DNA of 64,000 nt, taken from contig NZ_JBHLTP010000013.1 in the NCBI RefSeq assembly GCF_042434395.1, positions 1-64,000 on the forward strand, written 5' to 3'. Position numbers and translations under genes: made by a program. Under the pieces are notes generated by a model that worked only from the letters and a program-made list of their open reading frames with translations, did not search any database and was not told the DNA's origin. Source of the stretch: Pontibacillus salicampi. GTDB taxonomy: Bacteria; Bacillota; Bacilli; Bacillales; BH030062. Below are positions 34,787 to 43,322 of the stretch, in pieces. Position 1 is the stretch's first letter. Each line of letters starts with the position of its first letter.

Positions 34787-35454
34787 GAGTGTTTATTGCC
34801 GAGGATGATTATCGAGTAGCCAATTTACACGAAACATTTCTAAAAAGCATAGAGGGAATAGAGGTAGTAGGGAAAGCACTGAATGCACAAACAACACTAG
34901 ATTCCTTAAAGGATTTACAAGTTGATTTATTACTCCTCGATGTATATATGCCTGATCAGCTAGGGACCGATATACTCCCTATCATGCGAGAAAGGCATCC
35001 AGCGGTAGATATCATTATGATTACAGCTGCTGATGACAAGCAGCAGGTAGAGAAAGCAATACGGTTTGGTGTAGTTGACTATATGATTAAACCAATTACA
35101 ATGGAACGTTTTATGGAAACAATAGAACGATTTCATCATAATTTTCAAGCCAAGCAACATGTAAAACAATATGATCAGCAATTCGTCGATCAGCTATTAG
35201 GGAAGGTACAGGAAAGCCAGGAAGAAAAGCAGCATCTTCCAAAGGGGATAGATGAATATACGTTACATAAAGTAAAGGATTCATTACGCGAGTTTTCGAG
35301 AGGAATAACCGCCGAGGAATTCAGCTATCATATGGGAGCCTCCAAAACAACAGCAAGAAGATATTTAGAATTCCTGACAACAGAAGGAAAAGCATTAGCA
35401 GAAACGGAATTCGGAAAAGTAGGCAGACCACAAAGAAAATACTATGCAAAATAG
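34783..35454 (+). CDS. CitT/DcuR-type response regulator
   Basis: A 223-residue response regulator partnering the kinase upstream (ATGA overlap). The receiver has acidic pocket Asp8/Asp9, phospho-acceptor Asp53 (LLLLDVYMPD) and the Lys in YMIKPI. The C-terminal half carries a helix-turn-helix (SYHMGASKTTARRYLEFL) typical of the CitT/MalR/DcuR subfamily. It probably activates tctCBA when the kinase detects citrate or a related acid; this is inferred from adjacency. Confidence 0.92.
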   Translation: MRVFIAEDDYRVANLHETFLKSIEGIEVVGKALNAQTTLDSLKDLQVDLLLLDVYMPDQLGTDILPIMRERHPAVDIIMITAADDKQQVEKAIRFGVVDYMIKPITMERFMETIERFHHNFQAKQHVKQYDQQFVDQLLGKVQESQEEKQHLPKGIDEYTLHKVKDSLREFSRGITAEEFSYHMGASKTTARRYLEFLTTEGKALAETEFGKVGRPQRKYYAK

Positions 35455-35483
35455 CCATGTACGAGGCGTACATGGCTATTTTT
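35451..35483 (+). terminator. Terminator after response regulator
   Basis: A 13-bp perfect stem (ATAGCCATGTACG and complement) with an AGG loop and TTTTT. The regulator's TAG stop lies inside the 5' arm. Confidence 0.95.
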
Positions 35484-35613
35484 GTAGGTCTGTATGGCGG
35501 AAAAGAGACGCTGCATGCCAAAAAGGATCACATGCATGGACGGATAGCGCCTCTCTCTTAAGCATAAATTTTATGCATTTTATTAGCTTTAAAGAAGTAA
35601 ATAAAGCTTATTT

Positions 35614-35627
35614 TGAAAACGTTTTCA
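35614..35627 (+). promoter_or_regulatory. Perfect cre (CcpA) site upstream of tctC
   Basis: TGAAAACGTTTTCA is a full palindrome matching the cre consensus at all positions. A tentative promoter (TTTTCA, 17 nt, TACAGT) overlaps it, so CcpA should repress the transporter when preferred sugars are present. Confidence 0.8.
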
Positions 35628-35683
35628 AAAAATGTGTTACGCAGTACAGTTAAGGTATTACTTATGTAGGGGGAGAAAAGGAT

Positions 35684-36688
35684 ATGAAGAAAACGCTTGT
35701 GAGTTTATTTTGTGCTTCGTTACTGTTTGGTGCGGCTTGTTCTTCTGGTGATCAGGCTTCTGGTACGGGGGAGAACGGAGAATGGACTCCTGAACAGAAT
35801 ATTGAAGTAGTCGCTCCAGCTGGAGCTGGTGGTGGCTGGGATACCACTGCTAGGTCTGTTGCGAAGGTAATGGAGGATGAAGGGATAGTGGAGAAGGACA
35901 TTGGTGTTGTTAATAAACCTGGAGGTGGTGGATCAGTAGGGTGGTCCTATATAAACGGGAAGCAGGGAAATCCTCACCATTTGTTTGTTTCTTCTCCGCC
36001 TCTCATTTTTGTTCCGCTGAATGGGCAAACGGAATTAACGTACGAGAGCTTTACGCCATTAGCTAATATGATTTCAGATTACGGTGCTTTTGCAGTGAAG
36101 AAGGGTGCGAAATGGGATAGCTTGACGGAATTATTTGATGATATGAAGGATGATCCTTCGAGTATTACCGTAGTAGGCGCGTCTTCTCCTGGAAGTATGG
36201 ACCATATGCAATTTGTCAAAATAGCAAAAGCAGCTGGTGTTGATATTAAGAAGATTAAATACGTTTCCGATCAGGATGGAGGGGCATTGACGGCGCTATT
36301 GAATGGAAGCGTGGACGTATATTCTACCGGAGTGGCAGAAACGATTGAGCAGGTAAAGGCAGATAAAATTGAGGTGCTAGGTGTAACGTCTGAAGAAAGG
36401 CTGGATGGCGAAGTGCTATCTACTTTTCCAACAGCAAAGGAGCAAGGAATTGACGCTACGTTTGTAAACTGGAGAGGTTTCTTTGGTCCTGCGGATATGG
36501 ACCCTGCTGCAGTGAAGTATTATGAGGAGAAATTGAAGGAAGTTAGTGAATCAGAAGCATTTGCTGATATCCGTTCGAAATATGGATGGAATGAGATGTA
36601 TAAGGATAGCGAAGAGTACAAGCAGTTCCTAGAAGAACAAACTAAGGATTTGCAGTCCTTACTAGATGAATTGGGGCTCGCGAAATAA
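35684..36688 (+). CDS. tctC: Tripartite tricarboxylate transporter substrate-binding protein TctC
   Basis: A 334-residue extracytoplasmic solute receptor of the TctC/Bug family. A basic N-terminus and hydrophobic core (KKTLVSLFCASLLFGAAC) end in Cys20, giving a lipoprotein anchor suited to a Gram-positive, although Gly-Ala-Ala before Cys is an atypical lipobox. The family loops VVAPAGAGGGWDTTAR and VVNKPGGGGSVGW bind the carboxylates. GGGGGAGAAAAGG precedes the ATG. First gene of tctC-B-A; likely substrate citrate or another tricarboxylate, given the CitA-type sensor next door. Confidence 0.92.
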   Translation: MKKTLVSLFCASLLFGAACSSGDQASGTGENGEWTPEQNIEVVAPAGAGGGWDTTARSVAKVMEDEGIVEKDIGVVNKPGGGGSVGWSYINGKQGNPHHLFVSSPPLIFVPLNGQTELTYESFTPLANMISDYGAFAVKKGAKWDSLTELFDDMKDDPSSITVVGASSPGSMDHMQFVKIAKAAGVDIKKIKYVSDQDGGALTALLNGSVDVYSTGVAETIEQVKADKIEVLGVTSEERLDGEVLSTFPTAKEQGIDATFVNWRGFFGPADMDPAAVKYYEEKLKEVSESEAFADIRSKYGWNEMYKDSEEYKQFLEEQTKDLQSLLDELGLAK

Positions 36689-36698
36689 TGTATCATTC

Positions 36699-36722
36699 AG
36701 CCGGTGGGATATCTCACCGGCT
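36699..36722 (+). promoter_or_regulatory. Intercistronic hairpin between tctC and tctB
   Basis: AGCCGGTG/CACCGGCT forms a near-perfect 24-nt palindrome without a T tract. Such hairpins often stabilise the upstream message and raise binding-protein levels relative to membrane subunits. Confidence 0.65.
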
Positions 36723-36746
36723 TCAAGTAAAAAGGGTGGTGGTGAC

Positions 36747-37205
36747 ATGCTGAAAACCTTAAATCAAAAAATAAGCTTGTTTTTACTCATATTTTCAGGC
36801 GGCTATCTTGTTATGAGCTATAATTTGCCGGCATATCCATATGTTCCAGTTGACGCTGACTTAGTACCGAAAGCATTAGGCTATATTATGGTTGTACTCG
36901 CTGTATTATTGTATTTCGATAAGCAGTCAGAGACAAACGAAGAGAAAGAGAAAAGGGCGATACCGAAAAAGGAAATCGGGGTCTTGTCTGTCGTAGCTTT
37001 CATGATTTTCTGTTATATATTCTTATTCGAGCTATTAGGTTTTGTAGTGGTAACAGCCTTGTTCCTTTTTATTTGCTCTAGGTTTCTGGGCTATACCAAT
37101 GTAAAAGTAAATGCGATAGTGTCGGTTTTATTCCCGTCCTTGTTATATTACTTATTTCATTATTTATTACAAATTCGATTACCCCAAGGGATCCTTCCCT
37201 TTTAA
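36747..37205 (+). CDS. tctB: Tripartite tricarboxylate transporter small membrane subunit TctB
   Basis: A 152-residue protein with four predicted helices (about 10-28, 44-62, 81-104 and 112-145), the size and topology of TctB. LPAYPYVPVDADLVPKALG in the first loop is the typical TctB segment. It accompanies TctA in the transport complex. The ATG at 36747 follows AGGGTGGTGG; the longer open frame reaching back into tctC lacks a ribosome site. Confidence 0.88.
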   Translation: MLKTLNQKISLFLLIFSGGYLVMSYNLPAYPYVPVDADLVPKALGYIMVVLAVLLYFDKQSETNEEKEKRAIPKKEIGVLSVVAFMIFCYIFLFELLGFVVVTALFLFICSRFLGYTNVKVNAIVSVLFPSLLYYLFHYLLQIRLPQGILPF

Positions 37206-37219
37206 AGGTGTGAGTATAA

Positions 37220-38728
37220 ATGGGTGCTTTTGCAAATATTCTCGATGGATTTCAAGTGGCGTTTAGTGTGTATGGATTACTATTCGTCTCGATTGGAGTA
37301 ATAGTTGGTACTCTTATCGGTATGCTTCCTGGATTAGGGCCGATAAGTGCTATTGCTATTATGATTCCAATCACTTATGGCATGGAGCCTTCCACAGCGC
37401 TCGTCATGATGGCAGGCGTTTATTATGGAGCAGTATTTGGAGGCTCTACTTCTTCTATTTTATTAAATGCACCAGGTATTTCCGGAACAGTAGCAAGTGC
37501 CTTCGACGGGTACCCGATGGCGCAGCGAGGGGAAGCGGGGAAAGCTCTTGCTATTGCAGCGATATCTTCCTTCGTAGGAGGAACTATATCGGTTGTGCTC
37601 TTAATGCTTTTTGCTCCTGCCTTAGCGCAGGTGGCTGTTGCATTTGGGCCTCCGGAATATTTTGCATTAATGCTAATGGGGTTAACAGCCATTTCTAGTC
37701 TTGCAGATGGTTCGACTATCAAAGCGCTCATATCAGCTACTGCAGGATTTATGGTAGCAACAGTTGGAATAGATGGACAAACAGGAACAGCTCGTTTCAC
37801 GTTTGGAAATGCGAATTTAATGAGCGGATTTGACTTTTTAATTATTGCACTTGGACTATTCGCACTGGCTGAGGTGTGTTTCCTTATAAAAAATCGCCAC
37901 GATAACTCCTTGAGCCAGCAGTCTAACATTGGTAATTTGAAGCTTGGGAGAAAGGAATTGACAGAGATGCGTGGTCCGATGACACGCCAATCCTTTTTAG
38001 GGTTCGTATTAGGCATCTTACCTGGAGCAGGGGCTACAATTGCCTCGTTTATCGGTTATATTTCGGAAAAAAGGATTGCTAAAAAACCAGAAGAGTTTGG
38101 AAAAGGGTCTGTCAAAGGCTTATCAGGACCTGAAACGGCAAATAATGCTGCGACAAGCGGTGCTTTTGTCCCGTTATTGAGCTTAGGGATACCGGGATCT
38201 GGAACGACCGCCGTTATGCTCGGTGCTTTTATGGTGCTGGGGATACAGCCTGGTCCATTATTAATGCAAGACCATCCTGATGTATTTTGGGGCATTATCG
38301 CTTCGATGTACATCGGTAATGTTCTCCTATTAATTCTAAACTTGCCATTAATCCCGTATATCTCTAAAATTCTGAAAATACCTCGGCCGTTACTGATTTC
38401 GTTAATGGTAGTCTTTAGTATGCTTGGTGTGTATTCCATCAGCTTTAATGTGTTTGATTTATATGTATTGCTTTTGTTTGGTGTCATTGGGTACTTGATG
38501 CGCTTGTTCTCGTTTCCTGCACCACCATTTATTCTAGCCTTCATACTAGGAGGTATGATGGAGCAAGCACTTCGTCAATCACTAACTATTTCGGATGGAA
38601 GCTTCCTGATTTTCTTTCAAAACCCAATATCACTTGGATTGATTATTGTTTCTGCTCTATCCTTCGTTATACCTCTTTTAAAGATGAGAGGAAACAAAGA
38701 AGAGATAGATCAAACACCGAATATATAA
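37220..38728 (+). CDS. tctA: Tripartite tricarboxylate transporter large membrane subunit TctA
   Basis: A 502-residue permease with about 11-12 helices. The family signature GTLIGMLPGLGPISAIAIMIP is near the N-terminus and is echoed in the second half by LGILPGAGATIASFIGY, the mark of an inverted repeat fold; GIPGSGTTAVMLGAF is also diagnostic. It works with TctB and TctC for secondary, ion-driven uptake. AAAGGTGTGAG precedes the ATG. Last gene of the operon. Confidence 0.95.
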   Translation: MGAFANILDGFQVAFSVYGLLFVSIGVIVGTLIGMLPGLGPISAIAIMIPITYGMEPSTALVMMAGVYYGAVFGGSTSSILLNAPGISGTVASAFDGYPMAQRGEAGKALAIAAISSFVGGTISVVLLMLFAPALAQVAVAFGPPEYFALMLMGLTAISSLADGSTIKALISATAGFMVATVGIDGQTGTARFTFGNANLMSGFDFLIIALGLFALAEVCFLIKNRHDNSLSQQSNIGNLKLGRKELTEMRGPMTRQSFLGFVLGILPGAGATIASFIGYISEKRIAKKPEEFGKGSVKGLSGPETANNAATSGAFVPLLSLGIPGSGTTAVMLGAFMVLGIQPGPLLMQDHPDVFWGIIASMYIGNVLLLILNLPLIPYISKILKIPRPLLISLMVVFSMLGVYSISFNVFDLYVLLLFGVIGYLMRLFSFPAPPFILAFILGGMMEQALRQSLTISDGSFLIFFQNPISLGLIIVSALSFVIPLLKMRGNKEEIDQTPNI

Positions 38729-38738
38729 ACGAATGTAA

Positions 38739-38770
38739 AAAGGGCTGTCTTGTGACAGGCCCTTTATTTT
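38739..38770. terminator. Terminator between tctA and cydB
   Basis: AAAGGGC-TGTC pairs with GACA-GGCCCTTT (one bulge). It touches the cydB stop, and weak T runs occur on both sides, so it may serve both converging operons. Confidence 0.8.
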
Positions 38771-39789
38771 TGTTCTAAATATCGCTGGTCCTTCAGGAAA
38801 AGCCTCCAAAAAAGGAAAAAGGCTGGAACAAGAATGGATAATCCGATAGCGTAAGCGATGAGAAGCTGATAAAACATTGCAGGGTTTGTAAATCCGTCCT
38901 GGACTGTTAAATCCGGATAGACAAGATAAGGCAGGTGAGCAGAACCATATGCGTAGATGGCAAATCCGTATTGTAGAATGACGAAAATAACCGCCGCCCT
39001 AGAGTAGCCCACAAGGCCGTTTCGCTGCTTGAAGAAGAGTAAAGAATAACCAATGGCAAATAGCAATATGGACATCCCAAACCCATAAAGGTTGCCCCTA
39101 ACGTTCTCCACGAGCCAAGAGGCTTCTGTCGGCATGGTAACAATGGTAAGAACAGCAATAACTAGTGTAAGCGGTCCAAGCCAAATGGCATGCATGCGAT
39201 AGGTGCGAAAGGCACTATCATCCTTAGCCTCACGGGCATAATCCGTTAAGAATAAAGCGGAGAGAAAGAGTTCCGTACTTAAGCCAAAGGCTATGTGCAT
39301 GTAGGTTGTTGGACTGGAAAGTATTTTACCATATAGTAATTGAGGATATCCGTTGTTAAATTCGACGAAGCCGCCTAGCGTAATCGGTAAAATACTAACG
39401 AGCAATGCAGGGATTAATAGTCCGGTTATCCCAGAAGTAATCCGAAATACATCTTTAAACTTGTTTGCATAATTGGCAAATACCATAAAGGTTGTTCGGA
39501 TGGTTAACAATAGCAGCCCTAACCCCATTGGTACAAGCAGTAAGGTGCCTAGCATGCTGGCCGCGAATGGAAAAAAACTAAATAGTGCAACCACAAGCAA
39601 GACTAGAAAAACATTAGTCACTTCCCACGTAGGAGAGAGGAAGCGATTAGCTATAATAGCCGCATTGGTACGGTCGTTTTTTCCGTAAATCATCGCCCAG
39701 AAGCCTGCTCCGAAGTCGAGAGACCCTAGCATCGAATAGATAAATAGGAAGCTCCATAAAATGGTGACGGCAATAAGGGATTCTTCCAT
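38764..39789 (-). CDS. cydB: Cytochrome bd-type oxidase subunit II
   Basis: A 341-residue membrane protein with about eight or nine helices, subunit II of a bd-type quinol oxidase. The N-terminus WSFLFIYSMLGSLDFGAGFW is the CydB signature, and NRFLSPTWEVTNVFLV follows. The size fits the Bacillus YthB/CydB group. Its ATG overlaps the cydA stop by one base (TAATG), coupling translation. No cydCD exporter genes follow. Confidence 0.92.
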   Translation of the reverse strand: MEESLIAVTILWSFLFIYSMLGSLDFGAGFWAMIYGKNDRTNAAIIANRFLSPTWEVTNVFLVLLVVALFSFFPFAASMLGTLLLVPMGLGLLLLTIRTTFMVFANYANKFKDVFRITSGITGLLIPALLVSILPITLGGFVEFNNGYPQLLYGKILSSPTTYMHIAFGLSTELFLSALFLTDYAREAKDDSAFRTYRMHAIWLGPLTLVIAVLTIVTMPTEASWLVENVRGNLYGFGMSILLFAIGYSLLFFKQRNGLVGYSRAAVIFVILQYGFAIYAYGSAHLPYLVYPDLTVQDGFTNPAMFYQLLIAYAIGLSILVPAFFLFWRLFLKDQRYLEQK

Positions 39790-41126
39790 TACGATTGAAC
39801 CTCCTTCTCGTTAAACTCAGGATGTACAGGATGGCGTTTGAAATAAAATCGCAGTATGAAAACAGAAGCAAACAGCAACAACACATATAAAGACACAAAT
39901 AAGACGAAAAGTAGTCCAACATTAGTCGATTGTGTAGCCGCCTCTGTTGTTTTTAATACATTAACAATTGTGTACGGCTGTCGGCCTATACAGCTAAAGC
40001 ACCATCCCGCCTCAATGGCGATGAGTGCCAGCGGTCCACCTGCAACAAATAAAGCAAGTATCCAGTTGGGGAGCGGTTTTCTTCGAATCCACTTGAGAGC
40101 AATAGCCAAAAAGGAAAGACCAATGAGCATGGTTCCAATTCCCACCATAACGTTGAAGAGAGTGTGGATATAAAGAGGGGGCCACAGTTCCTCTGGATAT
40201 TCCTTCAGTCCTTTCACTTCTGTATCAAATCGATCTCCTGCTAGGAAGCTAAGCGCGTATGGGACTTCAATGGCAAACTTGACTTCCTCCTCTTCTCTAG
40301 ACGTATATCCACCTATAGAAAGGGGGGCGTATTTAGTTGTTTCAAATAAACCTTCTGCGCCAGCAAGCTTTCTCGGATTGTATTCATGAAGCATTTGTGC
40401 TGTTTCGTGTCCATTCACGGCAGTAGCAAGCGACATAATAGCACCAAGATAGATGGCGATGGTTAAGCTTTTTCGATGATATACACGTTCTTCTTTCGTA
40501 AGGTTTTTCTGCAGTAATCGGATAGCTCCTATAGAGGCAATTAGAAAGGCGACCGTCATGTAAGCAGAAACAGTAACGTGTATGGCTGTTACGACAAAGC
40601 TAGGATTAAAGAAGGCCTCCCACGGATTGACATTTATAATCTTACCCGCATCATTCATTTCAAAGCCCGCGGGGGTGTTCATCCATGCGTGGGCATCTGT
40701 AATGAGTACGGCGGAGGCAGTAGCCCCAACTGCAACAGAAATAATACTAACTAACCGAAGCCAAGACGGTAAACGGTCGGCTGCATATAAATAGATAGAC
40801 ATGAACACTGCTTCAATTAAGAAGGCGAAAATCTCAATCTGAAAGGGGAGGGCGATAACCTGGCCAACGATTTCCATGAACCCTGGAAATAGGAGAGAAA
40901 GCATGACACCTACAATCGTTCCAGAAGCAATGGAAACAGCTAGTAATATAGCAAATCCTTTCGTCCATCGCTTTGCCATTATTGCATAGTGCTTATCCTT
41001 AGTAATTAAATGCATGCATTCTGCAATGATAATCATGACCGGCACACCAACACCGATAGTTGCATAAATAATATGAAATCCGAGAGTGGAGCCAAATAGT
41101 GCCCGGGCGAGTACAACCGTATCCAA
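39789..41126 (-). CDS. cydA: Cytochrome bd-type oxidase subunit I
   Basis: A 445-residue subunit I of a bd-type quinol:O2 oxidoreductase, the short Q-loop form seen in Bacillus YthA and in cyanide-insensitive oxidases. Visible ligands are His18 (STLGFHIIYA), His183 (AIHVTVSAY) and the Met of FNVMVGIG; Glu98 and Glu105 (QIEIFAFLIEAVF) form the proton path. The usual Glu two residues before GRQPW is replaced: the sequence reads SCIGRQPY, with Cys379 and Tyr385. TTG start after GAGGTGAAC. It provides microaerobic respiration with CydB. Confidence 0.92.
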   Translation of the reverse strand: MDTVVLARALFGSTLGFHIIYATIGVGVPVMIIIAECMHLITKDKHYAIMAKRWTKGFAILLAVSIASGTIVGVMLSLLFPGFMEIVGQVIALPFQIEIFAFLIEAVFMSIYLYAADRLPSWLRLVSIISVAVGATASAVLITDAHAWMNTPAGFEMNDAGKIINVNPWEAFFNPSFVVTAIHVTVSAYMTVAFLIASIGAIRLLQKNLTKEERVYHRKSLTIAIYLGAIMSLATAVNGHETAQMLHEYNPRKLAGAEGLFETTKYAPLSIGGYTSREEEEVKFAIEVPYALSFLAGDRFDTEVKGLKEYPEELWPPLYIHTLFNVMVGIGTMLIGLSFLAIALKWIRRKPLPNWILALFVAGGPLALIAIEAGWCFSCIGRQPYTIVNVLKTTEAATQSTNVGLLFVLFVSLYVLLLFASVFILRFYFKRHPVHPEFNEKEVQS

Positions 41127-41235
41127 TATAGTTCACCTCAACTGTAATTTTCCTGTTTCCAACATCTATCCTATTTGTCCCGAAAAAGGAAAAAATTATA
41201 CCCAGTTGGTAGAAAAGGAAAAAGAAGCACACACA

Positions 41236-41266
41236 TAAAAAGCTGAGGAATTACTATTCCTCAGCT
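41236..41266 (-). terminator. Terminator at the DeoR gene 3' end
   Basis: A perfect 11-bp stem AGCTGAGGAAT/ATTCCTCAGCT with a 4-nt loop and TTTTT on the minus strand. The stop codon sits in the stem-loop. Confidence 0.95.
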
Positions 41267-42045
41267 GCAGGGGAAATCCACCTTGTTTGCTGCCTTTCCA
41301 ATGGTAGGTGAAAGTGTTCTGGTGCCGATTCATCGCAAATAACGGCTGTAACGTCTTCTAGACTGGCCATCTTTGCATACGTACGATGATTAATTTTTGT
41401 ATGATCTGCTAATACGAAAGTTTCCTCCGTGTGGGTAATCAGTTTTTTAGTCACTAATGCTTTGTTAGGGTCATAACTGGTGATGCCGCTTTTTACCTCA
41501 ATACCATCAGCAACAAGAAAAGCTTTGGTGACAAAAAAGTCTTCCAGCATCTTTTCAGCGATAGGACCTGAGGTTCTTAGGTGGTCTGTATTTACCTCAC
41601 CACCGATGAAAATAACTCTCGCATCTAGACGTTCTTTTTTCGTGTACTCCATCAGCATATTCAATGCGGGAATAGACGTAGTCATAATAGTTAATTGTTT
41701 CTTAGAAATAAGGTGAGGGATCATAGGAAGCGGTGTACTTCCTTCGTCAATATAGATAACGTCATAATCGCTCACTTGTTCCGCTGCGAGCCTGCCGATT
41801 GTATGCTTTGCCTTTTCTTGAATGGAACTTCGTTCGTGATGAGGTGGCTCGATTTGCTGATGTATTTTTATAGCGCCACCATATACTTTTTTTAATCGGT
41901 TTTCTGCCTCTAAATCATCCAGGTGGCGGCGGATGGTTTCTGTAGATACGTGTAAACGGTTGGCTAAATCGCTCACGCGAACCTTTCCATGTTGCTCCAA
42001 CAGCTGGACGATGTTTTGTTTTCTTTCCTCTGCAACTAATGACAA
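41254..42045 (-). CDS. DeoR/GlpR family transcriptional regulator
   Basis: A 263-residue repressor with the DeoR helix-turn-helix at about 20-45 (VRVSDLANRLHVSTETIRRH, then DLEAENRLKKVYGGA) and a DeoRC sensor domain (about 75-230; DVIYIDEGSTPLPMI, IFIGGEV, GITSYDP, LADHTKI). Such regulators usually respond to a phosphorylated metabolite. TTG start after GGAGGAAAAGACGT. It lies 76 bp behind phnW in the same direction, so it is probably the regulator of the phosphonate genes, responding perhaps to phosphonoacetaldehyde or AEP; this is inference. Confidence 0.88.
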   Translation of the reverse strand: MSLVAEERKQNIVQLLEQHGKVRVSDLANRLHVSTETIRRHLDDLEAENRLKKVYGGAIKIHQQIEPPHHERSSIQEKAKHTIGRLAAEQVSDYDVIYIDEGSTPLPMIPHLISKKQLTIMTTSIPALNMLMEYTKKERLDARVIFIGGEVNTDHLRTSGPIAEKMLEDFFVTKAFLVADGIEVKSGITSYDPNKALVTKKLITHTEETFVLADHTKINHRTYAKMASLEDVTAVICDESAPEHFHLPLERQQTRWISPAAEE

Positions 42046-42121
42046 ACGTCTTTTCCTCCTCAGGTTACCGTTCTTATCACGGGAATGTATCGCAGCATAA
42101 TATGTGAGAGCTTGTAAGACG

Positions 42122-43243
42122 TTAAACCGTGGTAAGTTCCCAGTACTTGCTCTCCTTAACAGCCTCTAACAGCCTGTCTATATCTGCTGCATGGACATTT
42201 CCGATATTTCCAATTCGGAAGGTTGCAAGGTTCGTCACTTTTCCGGGGTAAATAACGAAGCCCCTTGATTTCAACTCATTATAAAAGGCATCGAAGGAAA
42301 AGGTTGAATGCTCTGGATATTGAAAAGCAGTAATGATTGGGGATTGGTTATCGTCTGATAGAAGGGTGGAGAAGCCTAAAGCTCTCATACCCCGCACTAA
42401 GGTATTTTGGTTTTCCATATATCTTCTTTCCCTTTCTGATACGCCGCCTTCTGCCTGCAATTCATCCAGCGCCTGTCGAAATGCTCTTACTGTATGGGTA
42501 GGGGAGGTGAAGCGCCACTTTCCTTCCTGCTCCTCCATGGTTTCCCACTGATCATACATATCTAAAGATAACGAACGCGATTGACCTTTACACGTCTGTA
42601 AAGTGGAGCGATTAGCAATGATAAACCCGAAGCCAGGAACACCTTGAATGCATTTATTGGCACTGCTGATCACGTAGTCTATGTCCATCTGCTCGATATC
42701 CATGGTTATCCCGCCAAAGCTGCTCATGGCATCCACGATGTATGTTTTATCGAATTCCTTGACCACTTCACTGATTTCCTGAATGGGGTTAAGCATTCCT
42801 GTTGTGGTCTCACAATGTACCACGGCAACATGGGTGATGGCTGAATCAGCTGCTAGCACTTGTCTTAATGACTCTATATCTGGCTGGTGTGTTTCCTCGG
42901 TGCGAAAGCTAGTCCAGTTTATTCCGATTGAAGAAGCGATAGTTCCAATACGCTCTCCGTAAGCACCATTCATCACCACTAGTAACTTTCCGTGGGCAGG
43001 AATGGAGGAAGTGATGACCGACTCAACACAATAAGTGCCGCTCCCTTGCATAAGGATAACGGTGTATTTCTCGTTTGAAACGTTGGCAACCTGAAGCAGG
43101 GATTGGCGGATGGATTGGACGAGTGTCTTGTATTCTTCATCCCACGTGCACCAATCATGAAGCATCGTTTCGCGGACCGTGGAAGTTGTGGTAAGGGGCC
43201 CTGGTGTTAACAATAGGTATGGGTTATTTACAGATGAACACAT
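42122..43243 (-). CDS. phnW: 2-aminoethylphosphonate-pyruvate transaminase PhnW
   Basis: A PLP enzyme of 373 residues converting 2-aminoethylphosphonate and pyruvate to phosphonoacetaldehyde and alanine. The family start NPYLLLTPGPLTTT, GSGTYCVESVI, the PLP Asp in YIVDAMSSFGG and the Lys of SSANKCIQGVPGFGF are present. AAAGGAG stands 6 nt before the ATG at 43243; an upstream 37-codon extension overlaps the phnX end and is rejected. Downstream of phnX, whose product uses its product. Confidence 0.93.
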   Translation of the reverse strand: MCSSVNNPYLLLTPGPLTTTSTVRETMLHDWCTWDEEYKTLVQSIRQSLLQVANVSNEKYTVILMQGSGTYCVESVITSSIPAHGKLLVVMNGAYGERIGTIASSIGINWTSFRTEETHQPDIESLRQVLAADSAITHVAVVHCETTTGMLNPIQEISEVVKEFDKTYIVDAMSSFGGITMDIEQMDIDYVISSANKCIQGVPGFGFIIANRSTLQTCKGQSRSLSLDMYDQWETMEEQEGKWRFTSPTHTVRAFRQALDELQAEGGVSERERRYMENQNTLVRGMRALGFSTLLSDDNQSPIITAFQYPEHSTFSFDAFYNELKSRGFVIYPGKVTNLATFRIGNIGNVHAADIDRLLEAVKESKYWELTTV

Positions 43244-43322
43244 AGTAAACTCCTTTCTGGATGCGCAAAATTCGTATAACTGCAAGAGCTGTAGGAAGTA
43301 ATTTGGGTGTTTGTTTTTTAGG

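Noticed and set aside
37423..38016. 197-codon minus-strand open frame opposite tctA
   Set aside because: Antisense shadow of a strongly conserved permease gene, without translation signals.
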